The position numbers were made by a program, and so were the translations under genes. 64,000 nucleotides of DNA. Origin: Monoplex corrugatus (lineage: Eukaryota > Mollusca > Gastropoda > Littorinimorpha > Ranellidae). Within the stretch, counting starts at the first letter, position 1. The number at the start of each line of letters is the position of its first letter. Location: the NCBI GenBank assembly GCA_030674185.1, contig CM060307.1:33931298-33995297 (forward strand), written 5' to 3'. Below the pieces are notes generated by a model. The model saw nothing but the letters and a program-made list of their open reading frames with translations, did not search any database and was not told the origin of the DNA. This document shows positions 9,051 to 21,530 of the stretch, one piece after another.

Positions 9051-11530
9051 CTGATCATCATGACCTCAATCTTCTTGCTGTTTAGTTCCAACCCCTTACC
9101 TTTGCTTTCTATTTCTAGTAGGCCTATAGTCACAAGGTTTTGTAAGTCCCTTTCATTTTCTGCAATTAGCACGGTGTAATCTTTGTATCGAATGTTGTTT
9201 ATCATTTTTCCTCCAACTTTAATCCAGGGTCTTCTTCTAGGTTTCTCATGATGTTTTCGCTGTAAAGTGAAAACAGATCTGGTGACAAAACACATCCTTG
9301 TCTGACTCCTCTTTTGATATTTTGGAAAGAGCTTATATCGTTTTCTGTTCTCATTGCAGCTGTTTGTTCCCAACACATATTATTTCTGATTATTCGTAGA
9401 TCTTTTCCATCAGTATTGAGTCTTTCTAGTTGGTTGATCAATTCTTCATGTCTTCCCGATCGAAAGCCTTGGTATAATCAACAAAGCCTAAATGTAAATC
9501 TTTATTCAATTCGATTGACCTCTCTATGATAGTTTTTAGGTTGTATATGGCATTAATAGTTCCTTTTCCTTCGACAAATCCACACTGTTCTTCTGCTATT
9601 TCTCTTTTGATTCTATTCCTTGATTATTCTTAATAGGATTTTCGTTACATGGCTCATCAAGCTGATTGTGCGATGGAGTTTGCATTCTATAGCCCCTGCC
9701 TTCCTTGGAAGTGCTGTGAAAATTGATTTTGACATATCTTAGGGGATTTTTCCAGTGCCATAAATTTCATTTAGGAGGACTGTTATTTTTTCAATACCAA
9801 ATTCCTCCAGGGCTTCAATCATCTCTAAAGTAATGTTGCCTGGTCCTGGGGCTTTTCCTGGTTTCATCTTTTTCAGTGCTGCTCTAACTTCATCTTTCAT
9901 TATGGGTGGTCCTTCAACGCTCTTTCTTGTAATGTGTTCTTCGTTTCTGTCATCTTCAAAAAGGTCTTTAATGTAGGCCTACTCTCCCCATCTGTCTAAT
10001 ATTTTGTCTTTTTCCATGATAAGCGTACCATCTTTCGATTTAAAGCAACCAGTTGATGTGTATGTATTTTTCATGTGGACAATTTCTTCAGTTCTTCTGT
10101 AGGCTACATACCCTGAGGATCTGTTTTGTGTTGGTCTTCTATTTCATTGCATTTTGTTTTCTGCCAAGCTTCCTTAGCTTCATTGCACCTATTCCTGATT
10201 TCTTTGTTTATCTTCCTGTACCGGTATATCTCCTTGTTTCTATTTGCCTTTCTCCTATCCTCCATCAAGCCTAGAATTTCCTTTCTCTTTGCCTTCCTCC
10301 GTTCCTCCATCAAGGCTAGAATTTATTCTGTCATCCAGTTCTTTTTTGCTTTTCTATCTACTTGAGGGATTTCTCCACAAGCTTCATTTATCGAATTTCT
10401 CAACTTTGTCCATTGTTCCTCACTGTCACTAACGTCTTCCGGAGCGCTGAATTTGTTTTGAACATGTAGGCCTACGTTAAATTTTTGACGTATCACTTCA
10501 TCTGTCTTTAAGGGTCCAGATGTAGTTTGATGTTGCTTTTGGTCTGTTTCCTTTTCCTTAATTTCGGCCTAAATCTTCCCACTACAGGATTGTGGTCACT
10601 GTTGCAGTCTGTGCCTGTAGTGTTTTTGCTGTCAGTAAAGAATTTCTAAATCTTTTATTGATCAGGATGTAGTCAATCTGATTTTGGTATTATCTCCTGG
10701 ACTCATCCAAGTCCATTTTCTTCTGTTAGGCTGCTCAAACCAGGTGTTTCCTACTATGAACTCATTCATCTGTGCCCATTCTACAAGTTTCCCTCCTCTT
10801 TCCTTTTGTGTACCAAGGCCATGATGTCCAACTGTATCCTCCACCCTATCCTTCCCACTTTAGCATTAAAATCTCCCGTTATTATTGTAACTTTTTGTGA
10901 TTTACATTGGGCCTTGGCCATCTCTAATACTTCGTAGAAGTTGTCAATTTCTTCTTAAGTACTTGCGGATGTTGGTGCATACACCTGAATGGTGTTCATA
11001 TCAAATGGCCTACCACCCAATTTGACCAGCAAAACTCTGTTGGACACAGCCCAGTACCCCCTAACTGTGATTGATTTGTCCCTGTCCATTATGATGCTTA
11101 CTCCTTTTTCATGTGAGCTTCCATCAGAATATATTACTGTATGCTCTCCTGATGTTATCATACCTGCCCCCTTCCATCTTACTTCCCCTAGTCCTAAAGT
11201 ACTAATGTTAAGCATTTCCATTTCCATTTTGATATGTCTAATTTACCTTTTTGCAACAATGTTCTAACGTTTCATGTTCCGATTTTTTTAAGGTTGAACG
11301 CAGTAGCTTGCTGACGGTCTGGTGTCACTTGCGCAGCATGACGGTCCCTACCGGACGAAGGTGCTCCATAGGAGCCCCTATTTATGTCGTTACACTTGTT
11401 TTCCTTGTTTTGTCTGGCCATGATCTTGGGAAAATACGATGGTGGTTTTCCGTTGCCTTCCATCGGTTTGTTTGCTGTCTCTCTGCTAGCCTTTGTCACG
11501 ACAACCTACAAGGGAGCAGGGTGATTTTTT
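9040..11530 (-). mobile_element. RTE-like LINE, unit 2 copy (RT and endonuclease)
   Basis: Corresponds to 196-2705. The RT has RGVRQGCVLSPDLF, but the motif C site reads RYKDYTVLIA, so the second catalytic Asp is Tyr; the first is also altered relative to YADD. The endonuclease part at about 10660-11230 has WMSPGDNTKIRL and GLGEVRWKGAG. Multiple frame breaks make it non-functional. Confidence 0.85.
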
Positions 11531-11851
11531 TTCAGGGTTTACTCCCTTAGCCGTATTCTCTCCCGAGATGTCCGCAAGGCAGTGGAGCTATTTACCCATA
11601 GCTGGGGGTCTGGTTCGTGGGCACCAGGGCATACCCACAAGCCAGTGGGCCTGTGTGCCGCACGTCTGGGGCCAGACCTCCTTTGAGTCCCTCGAGAATT
11701 AAAAAAGATGGGCATTTAGACACTTAAATCTGTTGACGTGGGAAGGTGGCTCCACCCTTTACCCCTGAGACAGGAGGTAGCTTACCCAGGCAGGATCGAA
11801 CCCAGACCTTCAATTTGGAAGTGTGATGTCTTTCACACTTCTACCGCGCCT
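11524..11851 (-). mobile_element. tRNA-derived SINE, unit 2 copy
   Basis: Same element as at 2706-3041: minus-strand head ending at 11851, B box GGTTCGATCC at about 11791-11801, and a short A-rich tail at about 11524-11532. Confidence 0.6.
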
Positions 11852-12446
11852 ATCGATTTCAATGTCTTGTTAAATACCATTATTAACATTTTTAGCCACA
11901 TAGTGGCAACAACAATGATCTTTTCTTGTCGTGTTTCGGCGGATCGATAGCAATTACGGGACTGCCACGGTGACCTAAGCTCATTGCCGAAGGTTCGATT
12001 GGTGGTCATTGTTGAAGGTTCCTTTGGTGGTGACCGGTTCCGTTAACAACATACCTCCCCTGACCTCCCCCCCCCCCCCACACACACCCAATACTGACAT
12101 ATTTGAACTGGAAACCTACCCGACCGCCCACAGTGCTTTGTAGGCCTTGTTGAAAATAGCCAAAGGTGGTTGACCCTGCTGTATACCAGCGTAGTAGTGT
12201 CCAGCAGTTGAAGTAAACAGATTTGTAGCAGACTTGGATTGCCTACGTTTGACCAGAGGAACAGTGTAAGAAGACTTGGTGTAAAATTTTACATGTGTAT
12301 GTCTTGGGAAGGTTGTTTTTTGTGATATCAAGACTGGACCTAAAAGCAAAGCACTGCAGTTCCTTGCTTCCGCTAACACAGCTGTCGCTGATCTCCAGAA
12401 TACATGTAATGTATAGAAATCATATCGCTCTATTTTTTTTGTCCAG
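11852..12446. other. Non-coding stretch upstream of putative exon, unit 2
   Basis: Counterpart of 3042-3633, with a poly-C tract near 12068-12079. It lacks the GGCCTA insertion at 12401 that units 1 and 3 carry. No feature is recognised. Confidence 0.4.
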
Positions 12447-12543
12447 GAAGAGAGACAACTGTTAAGCTGAGGATCAATTCCGCTTACAGCACTACATAGG
12501 ACGTACACTTTGTGTTTACTCATTGCTGACAACCTTCACTGAG
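12447..12543 (+). other. Putative 5' UTR exon of paralogue 2
   Basis: TTTTTTGTCCAG acceptor before 12447 and CACTGAG|GTAATG donor after 12543; 97 bp, as in unit 1. Confidence 0.35.
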
Positions 12544-12601
12544 GTAATGATTTAATTTAACTGATGATTGAAGCTCGTGTGTTGGATAGTGGTGGTGTGT
12601 T

Positions 12602-12603
<2 letters not shown>

Positions 12604-12669
<66 letters not shown>

Positions 12670-12775
12670 TGTCTCTCTGTATCTGTTTCTGTCTGTCTGT
12701 CTGTGTCTCTGTCCCTCTGTCTCTGTTTCTGTCTGTCTCTGTTTCTCTCTCTGTCTCCCTTTCTCTCTCTTCGGT
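12604..12775. repeat. (CT)n microsatellite, unit 2
   Basis: About 60 bp of pure CT, then CT/TCTG variants. Confidence 0.9.
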
Positions 12776-12909
12776 CCTCTGAAAACCACTTGCACGTTTG
12801 ACTCAAACATAGAACTAAGGATTCTAACTTAAAATGAGACCAGTATGACAAAAGGATATTCTTTAATATTACTATTATCATTCTTATTACCACAACTGAT
12901 GTTACAATT

Positions 12910-13124
12910 ATCATCATCATCATCCATTTATCATCATCATCATCATCATTATTATTATTATTGTTACATGTTATTATTAATACTATTGTCGTTGTTGTTA
13001 TTATTAATGTTGTTGTTATTGTCATAACCGTCATCGTGGTTGTCATTGTTATTACTATATTGTCTATTGCCATTATTATCAATATCTTTGTCTTTACTAT
13101 TGCCATTATTATCATTATCTTTGT
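12910..13124. repeat. Trinucleotide-rich tract, unit 2
   Basis: (ATC)n, (ATT)n and (GTT)n runs, counterpart of 4060-4285. Confidence 0.75.
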
Positions 13125-13445
13125 AGGCCTCTGTCCTCAGCCACCATGCAAGTCCGTCCAATATTTTCTCCCTGGGTCTACCTGGTGTTCTCTTTCCCTC
13201 CATCGGTCCTTTTGTGATCAGGTGCTCTAATTCCCCTTTCCTCATAAAATGGCCTCTGAAGGTTGCTTGTCTTTGTCTAATCTTCTTTACCAATGATCTT
13301 CTTGTGTCTGCCTCCACCAAGACTGTCTCGTTTGTTTTCTTTGCTGTCCATGGAACTCCAATATTCTCCTTCGCGACATAAAGGCCACGGTCCACGCCTC
13401 ACAACAGTATAGCAGTATCGGTTCTATACATAACATTCAAGAATT
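13125..13445 (-). mobile_element. Truncated RTE C-terminal fragment, unit 2
   Basis: Minus strand shows VPWTAKKTNETVLVEADTRR, FRGHFMRKGELEHL and GKRTPGRPREKILDGL. It is the counterpart of 4286-4620. Confidence 0.8.
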
Positions 13446-13544
13446 ATCTTCGTGATGTTAGTTGATAGGCATTTGTTGGTGTGATGGATTTAAAAAATAT
13501 ATAGGCTACATGGCTTATGTCACTCTCTCATCTCGTAAATGAAA

Positions 13545-13840
13545 CTTTTCTCTCTCTCTCTCTCTCTCCCCACCTCTTCTCTCTCTCTCTCCCTCCCCGT
13601 CTCTCCTCCCTCCTCGTTCTCACTCTCACCCTCTCTCTCTCTTTCTCTATCTCCCACCCCCTTCAACTCTGTCTCTCTTCCCCTCCCCCTTCTCTCTCTT
13701 CTCCCTTCCCCTCTCGTTCTCCCCTTTCTTCCTTTCCCTGCCCCTCTCTTTCATATCCCTTCCCTCTCTCTCTCTCCCCTCCCCCATCTCTCTCTCTCTC
13801 TCTCGGTATGTGTATATGTGTATGTATGTGTGTGTTCCAG
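13545..13840 (+). repeat. Polypyrimidine tract plus 3' splice site, unit 2
   Basis: About 255 bp of CT-rich sequence, a TATGTG stretch and TGTGTTCCAG ending at 13840, next to the coding exon. Confidence 0.7.
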
Positions 13841-13863
13841 GATTCACTTAGTTCCTTGTTGAC

Positions 13864-14523
13864 ATGGAATTGTTTTTGGAAAATGAAATTCATTACCTGG
13901 AGGAAGAATTCGATTTCAGGATCAGCATTCGATCCATGCTGCGAAACGAAGAATACAACGACGCTGTCATCTTTACGCAAGAAACCACAATGCACAAAAA
14001 GACTCGCTGGGAGTTTCTGCTCACGTCCTTGGTAGGTGATTTTTGCGGAAAAGGACTAAATACGTCGGCGCAGGAGGATTTCTTGGCTACGCTGGTCAGA
14101 ATGATGTATCCAAGAGCTTCTAGCCACTGTGCACACCTTATCTTCCGACTATTTGCCACAGCCGTCACCAATAACAAGCTGGAACAGGCCAGACTTCTGT
14201 ACGAGACTGGTGCCATCAGCAGCAGTCATCTGGCCGAGCTACCTAACCAAGACAAAATCCAAGGGATGCTGAATGGAGACGAGAACAGTCCTATGGCAAC
14301 ATTTCTTTGCTCGGTGGTAAGGCAGCCTCGCAGTTTGCGGTCTGAAGCTTCGATTAAAGTGTCCACACTTCTGGGAGATGATATTCAGAGCAGAGAGGAC
14401 AGCGCTAAGAGTCTAGGACTTCCTGACGCTGCTTACGATGAAGTTGTGTTCAACAGAGCAATCTTTAATTATCAGATTGCGGTCCGTATGAAACGGATAA
14501 ATGATGAAGAGAATCGACGTTAA
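13864..14523 (+). CDS. SOCS-box-like protein, paralogue 2 (219 aa, intact)
   Basis: The coding exon starts after CAG at 13840; the first ATG downstream (13864) opens a 219-codon frame to TAA. Residues 1-60 are acidic/aromatic and differ strongly from paralogue 3. Residues ~105-125 (LEQARLLYETGA) resemble an ankyrin helix pair. Residues ~155-219 (PRSLRSEASIKVSTLLG, then GLPDAAYDEVVF) fit a divergent SOCS box, although the usual Cys of the BC box is Ala. If so, the protein would be an Elongin B/C-Cullin adaptor; this is inference. No signal peptide or membrane segment is seen. Compared with the 331-residue paralogue at 62057 it lacks about 110 internal residues. The start is chosen because the paralogues begin at the same place relative to the splice site. 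Further 5' exons could be untranslated. Confidence 0.7.
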   Translation: MELFLENEIHYLEEEFDFRISIRSMLRNEEYNDAVIFTQETTMHKKTRWEFLLTSLVGDFCGKGLNTSAQEDFLATLVRMMYPRASSHCAHLIFRLFATAVTNNKLEQARLLYETGAISSSHLAELPNQDKIQGMLNGDENSPMATFLCSVVRQPRSLRSEASIKVSTLLGDDIQSREDSAKSLGLPDAAYDEVVFNRAIFNYQIAVRMKRINDEENRR

Positions 14524-14746
14524 AGCCTAAAACATTGTCCTCTGACGCTCAAGGAATATGCATGATAAACTGCCGTACTCTTTGGCTGTGAAGGATCATT
14601 GGGAACATTGGGATAAGCACTGCAAGGTCTATATTGCAGTTTTATGTAGGCCTATTATATTACCAACGCAGTTTTATTTCCATGTATTGAAGGAAGAATC
14701 TTTTTAAATTTGATTTTTGGCTTTTTTATAAATTGGAGGCGTTGAA

Positions 14747-15180
14747 TTAAGCAGAAAGGTTGTAGTTTCTGTTTATGTAGTGGCTTAATATGTCTTTGTG
14801 AATTTGCTTTGGTGTTCGTAGTGGTATGTGGGTAAGTTGTATAATTCAGCAGAAAGGTTGTATTTTCTGTTTATGTAGTGGCTTAATATGTCTTTGTGAA
14901 TTTGCTTTGGTGTTCGTAGTGGTATGTGGGTAAGTTGTATAATGAAGCAGAAAGGTTGTAGTTTCTGTTTATGTAGTGGCTTAATATGTCTTTGTGAGTT
15001 TGTTTTGGTGTTAGTAGTGGTATGTGGGTAAGTTGTATAATGAAGCAGAAAGGTTGTAGTTTCTGTTTATGTAGTGGTTTAATATGTCTTTGTGAGTTTG
15101 CTTTGGTGTTCGTAGTGGTATGTGGGTAAGTTGTATAATTAAGCAGAAAGGTTGTAGTTTCTGTTTATATAGTGGTTTAA
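14747..15180. repeat. 98-bp minisatellite, 5 copies (unit 2)
   Basis: Copies start at 14749, 14848, 14946, 15044 and 15142. The array ends directly in a TTAA MITE. Confidence 0.9.
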
Positions 15181-15415
15181 CCCTTTGACTCCTGCACCCT
15201 ATAGATCTACCAATTGCAACAACTTAACCCTCCTGCAGGAAGCTGGTGGATAGGGTAAGGGAATCAAAAGTTAATTTTTTGTTTTGCCAGCATGGTTGGC
15301 AATGCAGGCTACTGGTGGACAGGGTATGGGAGTCAAAGGGTTAATTTTTTGCTTTGCCAGCATGGTTGGCAATGCAGGATATTGGTAGACAGGGTGTGGG
15401 AGTCAAAGGATTAAT
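15178..15415. mobile_element. TTAA MITE array, unit 2
   Basis: TTTAACCCTTTGACTCC opening, internal GGAGTCAAAGGGTTAA and closing GGAGTCAAAGGATTAA. Counterpart of 6472-6715. Confidence 0.65.
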
Positions 15416-15470
15416 ATGTCTTTGAGAGTTTGCTTTGGTGTTCGTAGTGGTATGCAGGTAAGTTGTATTC

Positions 15471-16409
15471 AATGATGACAAAACTGAAGCATTATTTCTT
15501 CATTCATCATCAAAACATCCTTCTCATCAGCAGCCTAAGTCCATATCAGTTTGTGGCAATGATGTCACCTTTTCTCCATCTGCTCGTAATCTTGGCTTTC
15601 AAATGACAGAGAACATGAGTGTCGACTTACACATTAAACATGTGTGCCGTTCAGCCTATCTTGAACTACGTCGCATTAGTTCAATTCGTCATCTCACCTC
15701 AGCTAATACCAAAAAAACTCTGGTATCTGCCCTTGTCTTGTCAAAATTAGATTACTGTAATTCAATTCTATCAGGCTGCTCCAAACATTATCTTGATAAG
15801 CTTCAGAAAGTTCAGAATTCTGCTGCAAGAATGGTACTGAAGGCATCCAAATATGATCATGTACAACCTCTCCTCAAAAATCGGCATTGGCTTCCTATCC
15901 AAGCAAGGATTGATTACAAACTTTCAACTCTCTGCCATTCCTTTTTCTCTGGAACTGCACCTCTCTACCTCTCAAACCTTCTCTCTGTATACACACCATC
16001 ACGTCAACTTCGTTCCTCTTCTGATTCAAAAATACTTAACGTTCCTCATGTCAGAACTGCTACCTTTGGACAACGTTCTTTCTCCTTTGCAGCCCCCAAA
16101 ACATGGAATTCCCTTCCACGTGAAATTAGAGAAATCTCATCAACTCCGTCTTTCAAAAAAGCTCTGAAAACTCACCTTTTCAAGAAATACTATAACCTTT
16201 AAATTCTTCTGGCCTACCCTTTAATGTCTAGCTTATTTGGCTGTCTCGTGTGCTGCTTCGTGTTGTTTATTAAGTGACATGTTATTTAGTAATGATTGTA
16301 TAATTAATCTCTTGTGTATGTATATCTGTGTTCAGGTTTGTATGTGTGTATGTGAGTGAGTGAGTGATTGAATCAGTGCGTGTGTATGTGTGTCTGTGTC
16401 TATGCGCGC

Positions 16410-16467
<58 letters not shown>

Positions 16468-16695
16468 GTGTGTGTGTGTATCCTTTATCCTTAACTTAAT
16501 GTTGCTTAGGTTTTTTATAACAAGTTACCAATGTGTTATCTATCACTATTTTTAATTTTGACTTGATTTGTACATCACTGTTGCTTGTCTATCATGGATT
16601 GCTGCTTATGATAACGTCTGTTAAGTGCACAGAGCTCTGGCATCTTGTTGGAGGAGTGCGCTATACAAATGCTTCATTATTATTATTATTATTAT
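15471..16695 (+). mobile_element. 5'-truncated L2/CR1-like LINE insertion
   Basis: An open frame at 15603-16202 encodes the C-terminal end of an L2/CR1-type reverse transcriptase: SKLDYCNSIL, LQKVQNSAARMVL, HWLPIQARIDYK, TFGQRSFSFAAPKTWNSLP and FKKALKTHLF. The 3' UTR includes a (GC)n(GT)n run at 16404-16478 and ends GCGCTATACAAATGCTTC(ATT)n, the typical tail of this group. TATTC is repeated at 15466-15470 and 16696-16700 as the target-site duplication. The empty site is seen in unit 1 (near 6767) and unit 3 (near 30238), so the insertion happened in this unit only and is comparatively young. Confidence 0.85.
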
Positions 16696-16921
16696 TATTC
16701 TGACGAGCAAGCTGTTCTGTTTCAATGTTTCATATGATTTTACAAGCAAAAATATTTCATACATATTTTTACATCAATGAAATTTTTGTTTTGTCCTTCA
16801 TTTGTATGTTTACTGTGTGAGTTACGTATGGCTGAAAATGTTTCTATACCTTTTCCTTAGTGGCAATGGCCCAAAATGAATAAATCATCTGAAGTTTTAA
16901 AACTGAAGTCTAAACAAGCTT

Positions 16922-16925
<4 letters not shown>

Positions 16926-16953
<28 letters not shown>

Positions 16954-17075
16954 GGGTGTGTGTTGTGTGTGGGGTGTGTGTGTGTGTGTGGTGTGTGTTT
17001 TCGTTTTCGTTCCTTTGATTTAACGTCTTTTCACTATAAGTGATATTAGGCGGATGTGTGTGTGTGTGTGTTGTG

Positions 17076-17122
<47 letters not shown>
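16926..17122. repeat. (GT)n microsatellites, unit 2
   Basis: Two GT-rich blocks interrupted by a short unique segment, counterpart of 6985-7110. Confidence 0.9.
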
Positions 17123-17126
<4 letters not shown>

Positions 17127-17217
17127 GTGGCAACATCAGCAAACCCAGCCAAAGAAGATATTTTCACCATCACCTTTACAACTGCCATAACCGCAGACAC
17201 CAGAACAACATGAAATT

Positions 17218-17390
17218 TAACCCTTTTACTCCTGCACCCTGTCCACCAGCATTGTCGACCATGTTAGCAAAGTAAAAACTTAACCCTTTGACTCCCTCAC
17301 CCTATCTAGGAAGCTGTGGATGGGGTGAGCGAGTCAAAAGGGTTAAGTTTTTGCAGCTGATGGATAGGGTGCTGGAGTCAAAGGGTTAAA
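17218..17390. mobile_element. TTAA MITE array, second of unit 2
   Basis: TTTAACCCTTTTACTCC to GGAGTCAAAGGGTTAA. Counterpart of 7205-7382. Confidence 0.65.
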
Positions 17391-17462
17391 CTCTGTGCTA
17401 ATGTCTCCCAGTCACCTCAGCGCAAGTGCAAAATGACACAGCACGTTATGCTCGCTCGGTGA

Positions 17463-18107
17463 CCATGATCATCATCATCATCATCATCATCAGGTGCCTT
17501 GCCGTATGGTGTTGGCGATCATGGCCTTCCATCTGTCTCTATCTCTTGTTGCCTCAAGCATATCTTCCACCTTCTTTGTGTTCAGCCACTCTGCAAGTCC
17601 ATCTAATATCTTCTCCTTAGGTCTACCTGGTGCTCTCTTTCCCTCCAGATTTCCCGTTTTGACCAGGTACTCCAATTCCCCTTTCCTAATAAAATGGCCT
17701 ATAAATGTTGCCTGTCTTTTCCTAATCTTCCTTATGAATGATCTTCTTGTGTCTGCCCCCATCAAGACTGTCTCGTTTGTTTTCTTTGCTGTCCATGGAA
17801 CTCTCAACATTCTTCTTAGAAACCACATGTCGGCTTCCTCAATCTTGTACTGGCTTTGCTTGTTGACTGTCCACGCCTCACAACCGTATAACAGTATTGG
17901 TTCTCTATAACATTCAAGAACTCTCTTCCTGATGTTAATTGATAGGCATTTGTTGGTAAGAATGATTTTCATCCTCTTGAATGCTGTTTTGGCTTGGCCG
18001 ATTCTGTTGGCTATTTCTGATGTGCATCTGCTGTCTGGTGAAATGGTCGTTCCCAGGTATTTAAACTGGGACCATGATAGAAGAGCGTTTCTATCAGAAA
18101 GCATGAA
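17463..18107 (-). mobile_element. RTE-like LINE 3' end with longest open C-terminal frame
   Basis: An uninterrupted 204-codon frame (18104-17490) encodes WSQFKYLGTTISPDS, NKCLSINIRKRVLECY, LLYGCEAWTVNKQSQYKIEE, MLRVPWTAKKTNETVL, GKRAPGRPKEKILDGL and DRDRWKAMIANTIRQGT. A (GAT)n tail follows at 17466-17492. This is the best preserved copy of the C-terminal part in the window. Confidence 0.85.
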
Positions 18108-19045
18108 TACACGTATACATACACTGCTGGATCAGCCACCAATGCTGTACGGTAACCAACAGAGGATCTGGTATCTTCCCAGAGACTCAACCACAGCTGC
18201 TGATGTTCCTACGGGCATACACTTAAACAACTACCAAGCAGAAACAGTGGCAGTCATACCAGCAGTCTGTATGATTCATAGTATAGGTGACACATTCCAT
18301 CAAATGGTCTTCCTTTCAGTTGCCTTCTGTTCTCCAGGCCCCAGAAAATGACCAGCTTCCCCACCTGACACGGCCTCCCAAAGAGTCAGAGGAATCAGAA
18401 AAGTGGTCCTCCAGTGGATCCCTGTTTTACTGTGGGATACCAGGAAAAGACATGCCAGATGAGCCCACAAAAAGACGATCCCTGGAAGGCCAACCAGACA
18501 ATAGTGTCAGCTACAACAAGAAAAGGAGCATCATGAGACTAACTCCTTTAACCCTTTGACTCCCGCACCCTGTCCACCAGCATCCTGCATTGTCAACCAT
18601 ATAGCAAAGCAAAAACTTAACCTTTGACTCCCTCACCCTATCCACCAGCTTCCTTCCCTGCAGGAGGCTGGTATTAGGGTGAGGGAGTCAAAGGGTTAAC
18701 TTTTTGCAGTTGTTGGATAGGGTGTGGGAGTCAAAAAGTTAAGCCACACAGAAAAAGGAATGACTATATTTTGTCCAGAGAGCAGCAATTGGTCCTGACG
18801 AGGTTCCATACTGGCCACAACAAGCTCATCGCACACAAGAACTGCAAGTTCAAACCGACACCTTCAGTAATTTGCACCTGCGGTCAATAAGACCAGACGG
18901 CTGAAAACATTGCAACAATGTGCCTCTGTCAAGTGCAGCAACTGGAGACATAACAGACAGCAACTCCTTTGACCACTAAGCTCCATGGTAGCCGGCAGGA
19001 GCTAGAAAAAAAGCCACATTCGTCGCTATGCCGAGATTTCATGTA
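18108..19045 (+). mobile_element. RNase-H-type LINE relic, unit 2/3 junction
   Basis: Same nested relic as 8118-9050. Here STTAADVPTGIHLNNYQAET, FYCGIPGKDMPDEPTK, EGQPDNSVSYNKKR and CTCGQ are easy to see. A MITE splits it at 18545-18745. Confidence 0.6.
18545..18745. mobile_element. TTAA MITE array nested in RNase H relic
   Basis: TTTAACCCTTTGACTCCCGC to GTCAAAAAGTTAA. Counterpart of 8555-8748. Confidence 0.65.
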
Positions 19046-21530
19046 TTTTACTGATCACCATGACCTCAATCTTCTTGCTGTTTAGTTCCAACCCCATACC
19101 TTTGCTTTCTATTTCTAGTAGGCCTATAGTCACAAGGTTTTGTAAGTCCCTTTTATTTTCAGCAATTAGTACGGTGTCATCTTTGTATCGAATGTTGTTT
19201 ATCATTTTTCCTCCAACCTTTAATCCAGGGTCTTCTTCTAGGTTTCTCATGATGTTTCCGCTGTAAATTGAAAACAGATCTGGTGACAAAACACATCCTT
19301 GTCTGACTCCTCTTTTGATATTTTGGAAAGAGCTTATATCGTTTTCTGTTCTCATTGCAGCTGTTTGTTCCCAACACATATTTCTGATTATTCGTAGATC
19401 TTTTCCATCAGTATTGAGTCTTTCTATTTGGTTGATCAATTCTTCATGTCTTCCCGATCGAAAGCCTTGGTATAATCAACAAAGCATAAATGTAAATCTT
19501 TATTCAATTCGATTGACCTCTCTATGATAGTTTTTAGGTTGTATATGGCATTAATAGTTCCTTTCTTTACGACAAATCCACACTGTTCTTCTGCTATTTC
19601 TCTTTTGATTCTATTCCTTGTCTTCATCATGATTATTCTTAATAGGATTTTTGTTATATGGCTCATCAAGCTGATTGTGCGATGGAGTTGGCATTCTATA
19701 GCCCCTGCCTTCTTTGGAAGTGCAGTGAAAATTGATTTTGACATATCTTAGGGGATTTTTCCAGTGCCATAAATTTCATTTAGGAGGACTTATTTTTTCA
19801 ATACCAAATTCCTCCAGGGCTTCAATCATCTCTAAAGTAATGTTGCCTGGTCCTGGGGCTTTTCCTGGTTTCATCTCAGTGCTGCTCTAACTTCATCTTT
19901 CATTATGGGTGGTCCTTCAACGTTCTTTCTTGTAATGTGTTCTTCGTTTCTGTCATCTTCAAAAAGGTCTTTAATGTAGGCCTACTCTCCCCATCTGTCT
20001 AATATTTTGTCTTTTTCCATGATAAGCGTACCATCTTTCGATCTAAAGCAACCAGTTGATGTGTATGTATTTTTCATGTGGACAATTTCTTCAGTTCTTC
20101 TGTAGGCTACATACCCTGAGGATCTGTTTTGTGTCGGTTTTCTATTTCATTGCATTTTGTTTTCAGCCAAGCTTCCTTAGCTTCATTGCACCTATTCCTG
20201 ATTTCTTTGTTTATCTTCCTGTACCGGTATATCTCCTTGTTTCTATTTGCCTTCCTCCTATCCTCCATCAAGCCTAGAATTTCGTTTCTCTTTGCCTTCC
20301 TCCGCGTCCGTTCCTCCATCAAGGCTAGAATTTCTTCCAGTTCTTTTTTGCTTTTCTATCTACTTGAGGGATTTCTCCACAAGCTTCATTTATCGAATTT
20401 CTCAACTTTGTCCATTGTTCCTCACTGTCACTAACGTCTTCCGGAGCGCTGAATTTGTTTTGAACATGTAGGCCTACGTTAAATTTTTGACGTATCACTT
20501 CATCTGTCTTTAAGGGTCCAAGATGTAGTTTGATGTTGCTTTTGGTCTGTTTCCTTTTCCTTAATTTCGGCCTAAATCTTCCCACTACAGGATTGTGGTC
20601 ACTGTTGCAGTCTGTGCCTGGTAGTGTTTTTGCTGTCAGTAAAGAATTTCTAAATCTTCTATTGATCAGGATGTAGTCAATCTGATTTTGGTATTATCTC
20701 CTGGACTCATCCAAGTCCATTTTCTTCTGTTAGGCTGCTCAAACCAGGTGTTTCCTACTATGAACTCATTCATCTGTGCCCATTCTACAAGTTTCCCTCC
20801 TCTTTCCTTTTGTGTACCAAGGCCATGATGTCCAACTGTATCCTCCACCCTAGCCTTCCCACTTTAGCATTAAAATCTCCCGTTATTATTGTAACTTGTG
20901 ATTTACATTGGGCCTTGGCCATCTCTAATACTTCGTAGAAGTTGTCAATGTCTTCTTAAGTACTTGCGGATGTTGGTGCATACACCTGAATTGTGTTGAT
21001 ATCAAATGGCCTACCACCCAATTTGACCAGCAAAACTCTGTTGGACACAGCCCAGTACCCCCTAACTGTGGTTGATTTGTCCCTGTCCATTATGATGCTT
21101 ACTCCTCTTTCATGTGAGCTTCCATCAGAATATATTACTGTATGCTCTCCTGATGTTATCATGCCTGCCCCCTTCCATCTTACTTCCCCTAGTCCTAAAG
21201 TACTAATGTTAAGCATTTCCATTTCCATTTTGATATGTCTAATTTACCTTTTTGCAACAATGTTCTAACGTTTCATGTTCCGATTTTTTTAAGGTTGAAC
21301 GCAGTAGCTTGCTGACGGTCTGGTGTCACTTGCGCAGCATGACGGTCCCTACCGGACGAAGGTCCTCCATAGGAGCCCCTATTTTCGTCGTTACACTTGT
21401 TTTCCTTGTTTTGTCTGGCCATGATATCTTGGGAAAATACGATGGTGGTTTCCCGTTGCCTTCCATCGGTTTGTTTCCTGTCTCTCTGCTAGCCTTTGTC
21501 GCGACAACATACAAGGGAGCAGGGTGATTT
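19035..21530 (-). mobile_element. RTE-like LINE, unit 3 copy
   Basis: The RT block 19439-19026 is open for 137 codons: RTENDISSFQ, RGVRQGCVLSPDLF, RYKDDTVLIAENK (motif C with two Asp) and LELNSKKIEVM. Upstream on the minus strand, 19744-19436 carries FVDYTKAFD (motif A). Endonuclease pieces lie at 20666-21228. Frame breaks persist between blocks. Confidence 0.85.

Larger units (their letters stand above)
8823..18821 (+). repeat. Tandem array unit 2 (9999 bp)
   Basis: Same layout as unit 1, plus a 1.2-kb L2/CR1-like insertion at 15471-16695. Removing it gives about 8.77 kb. The minisatellite has five copies. Confidence 0.85.
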
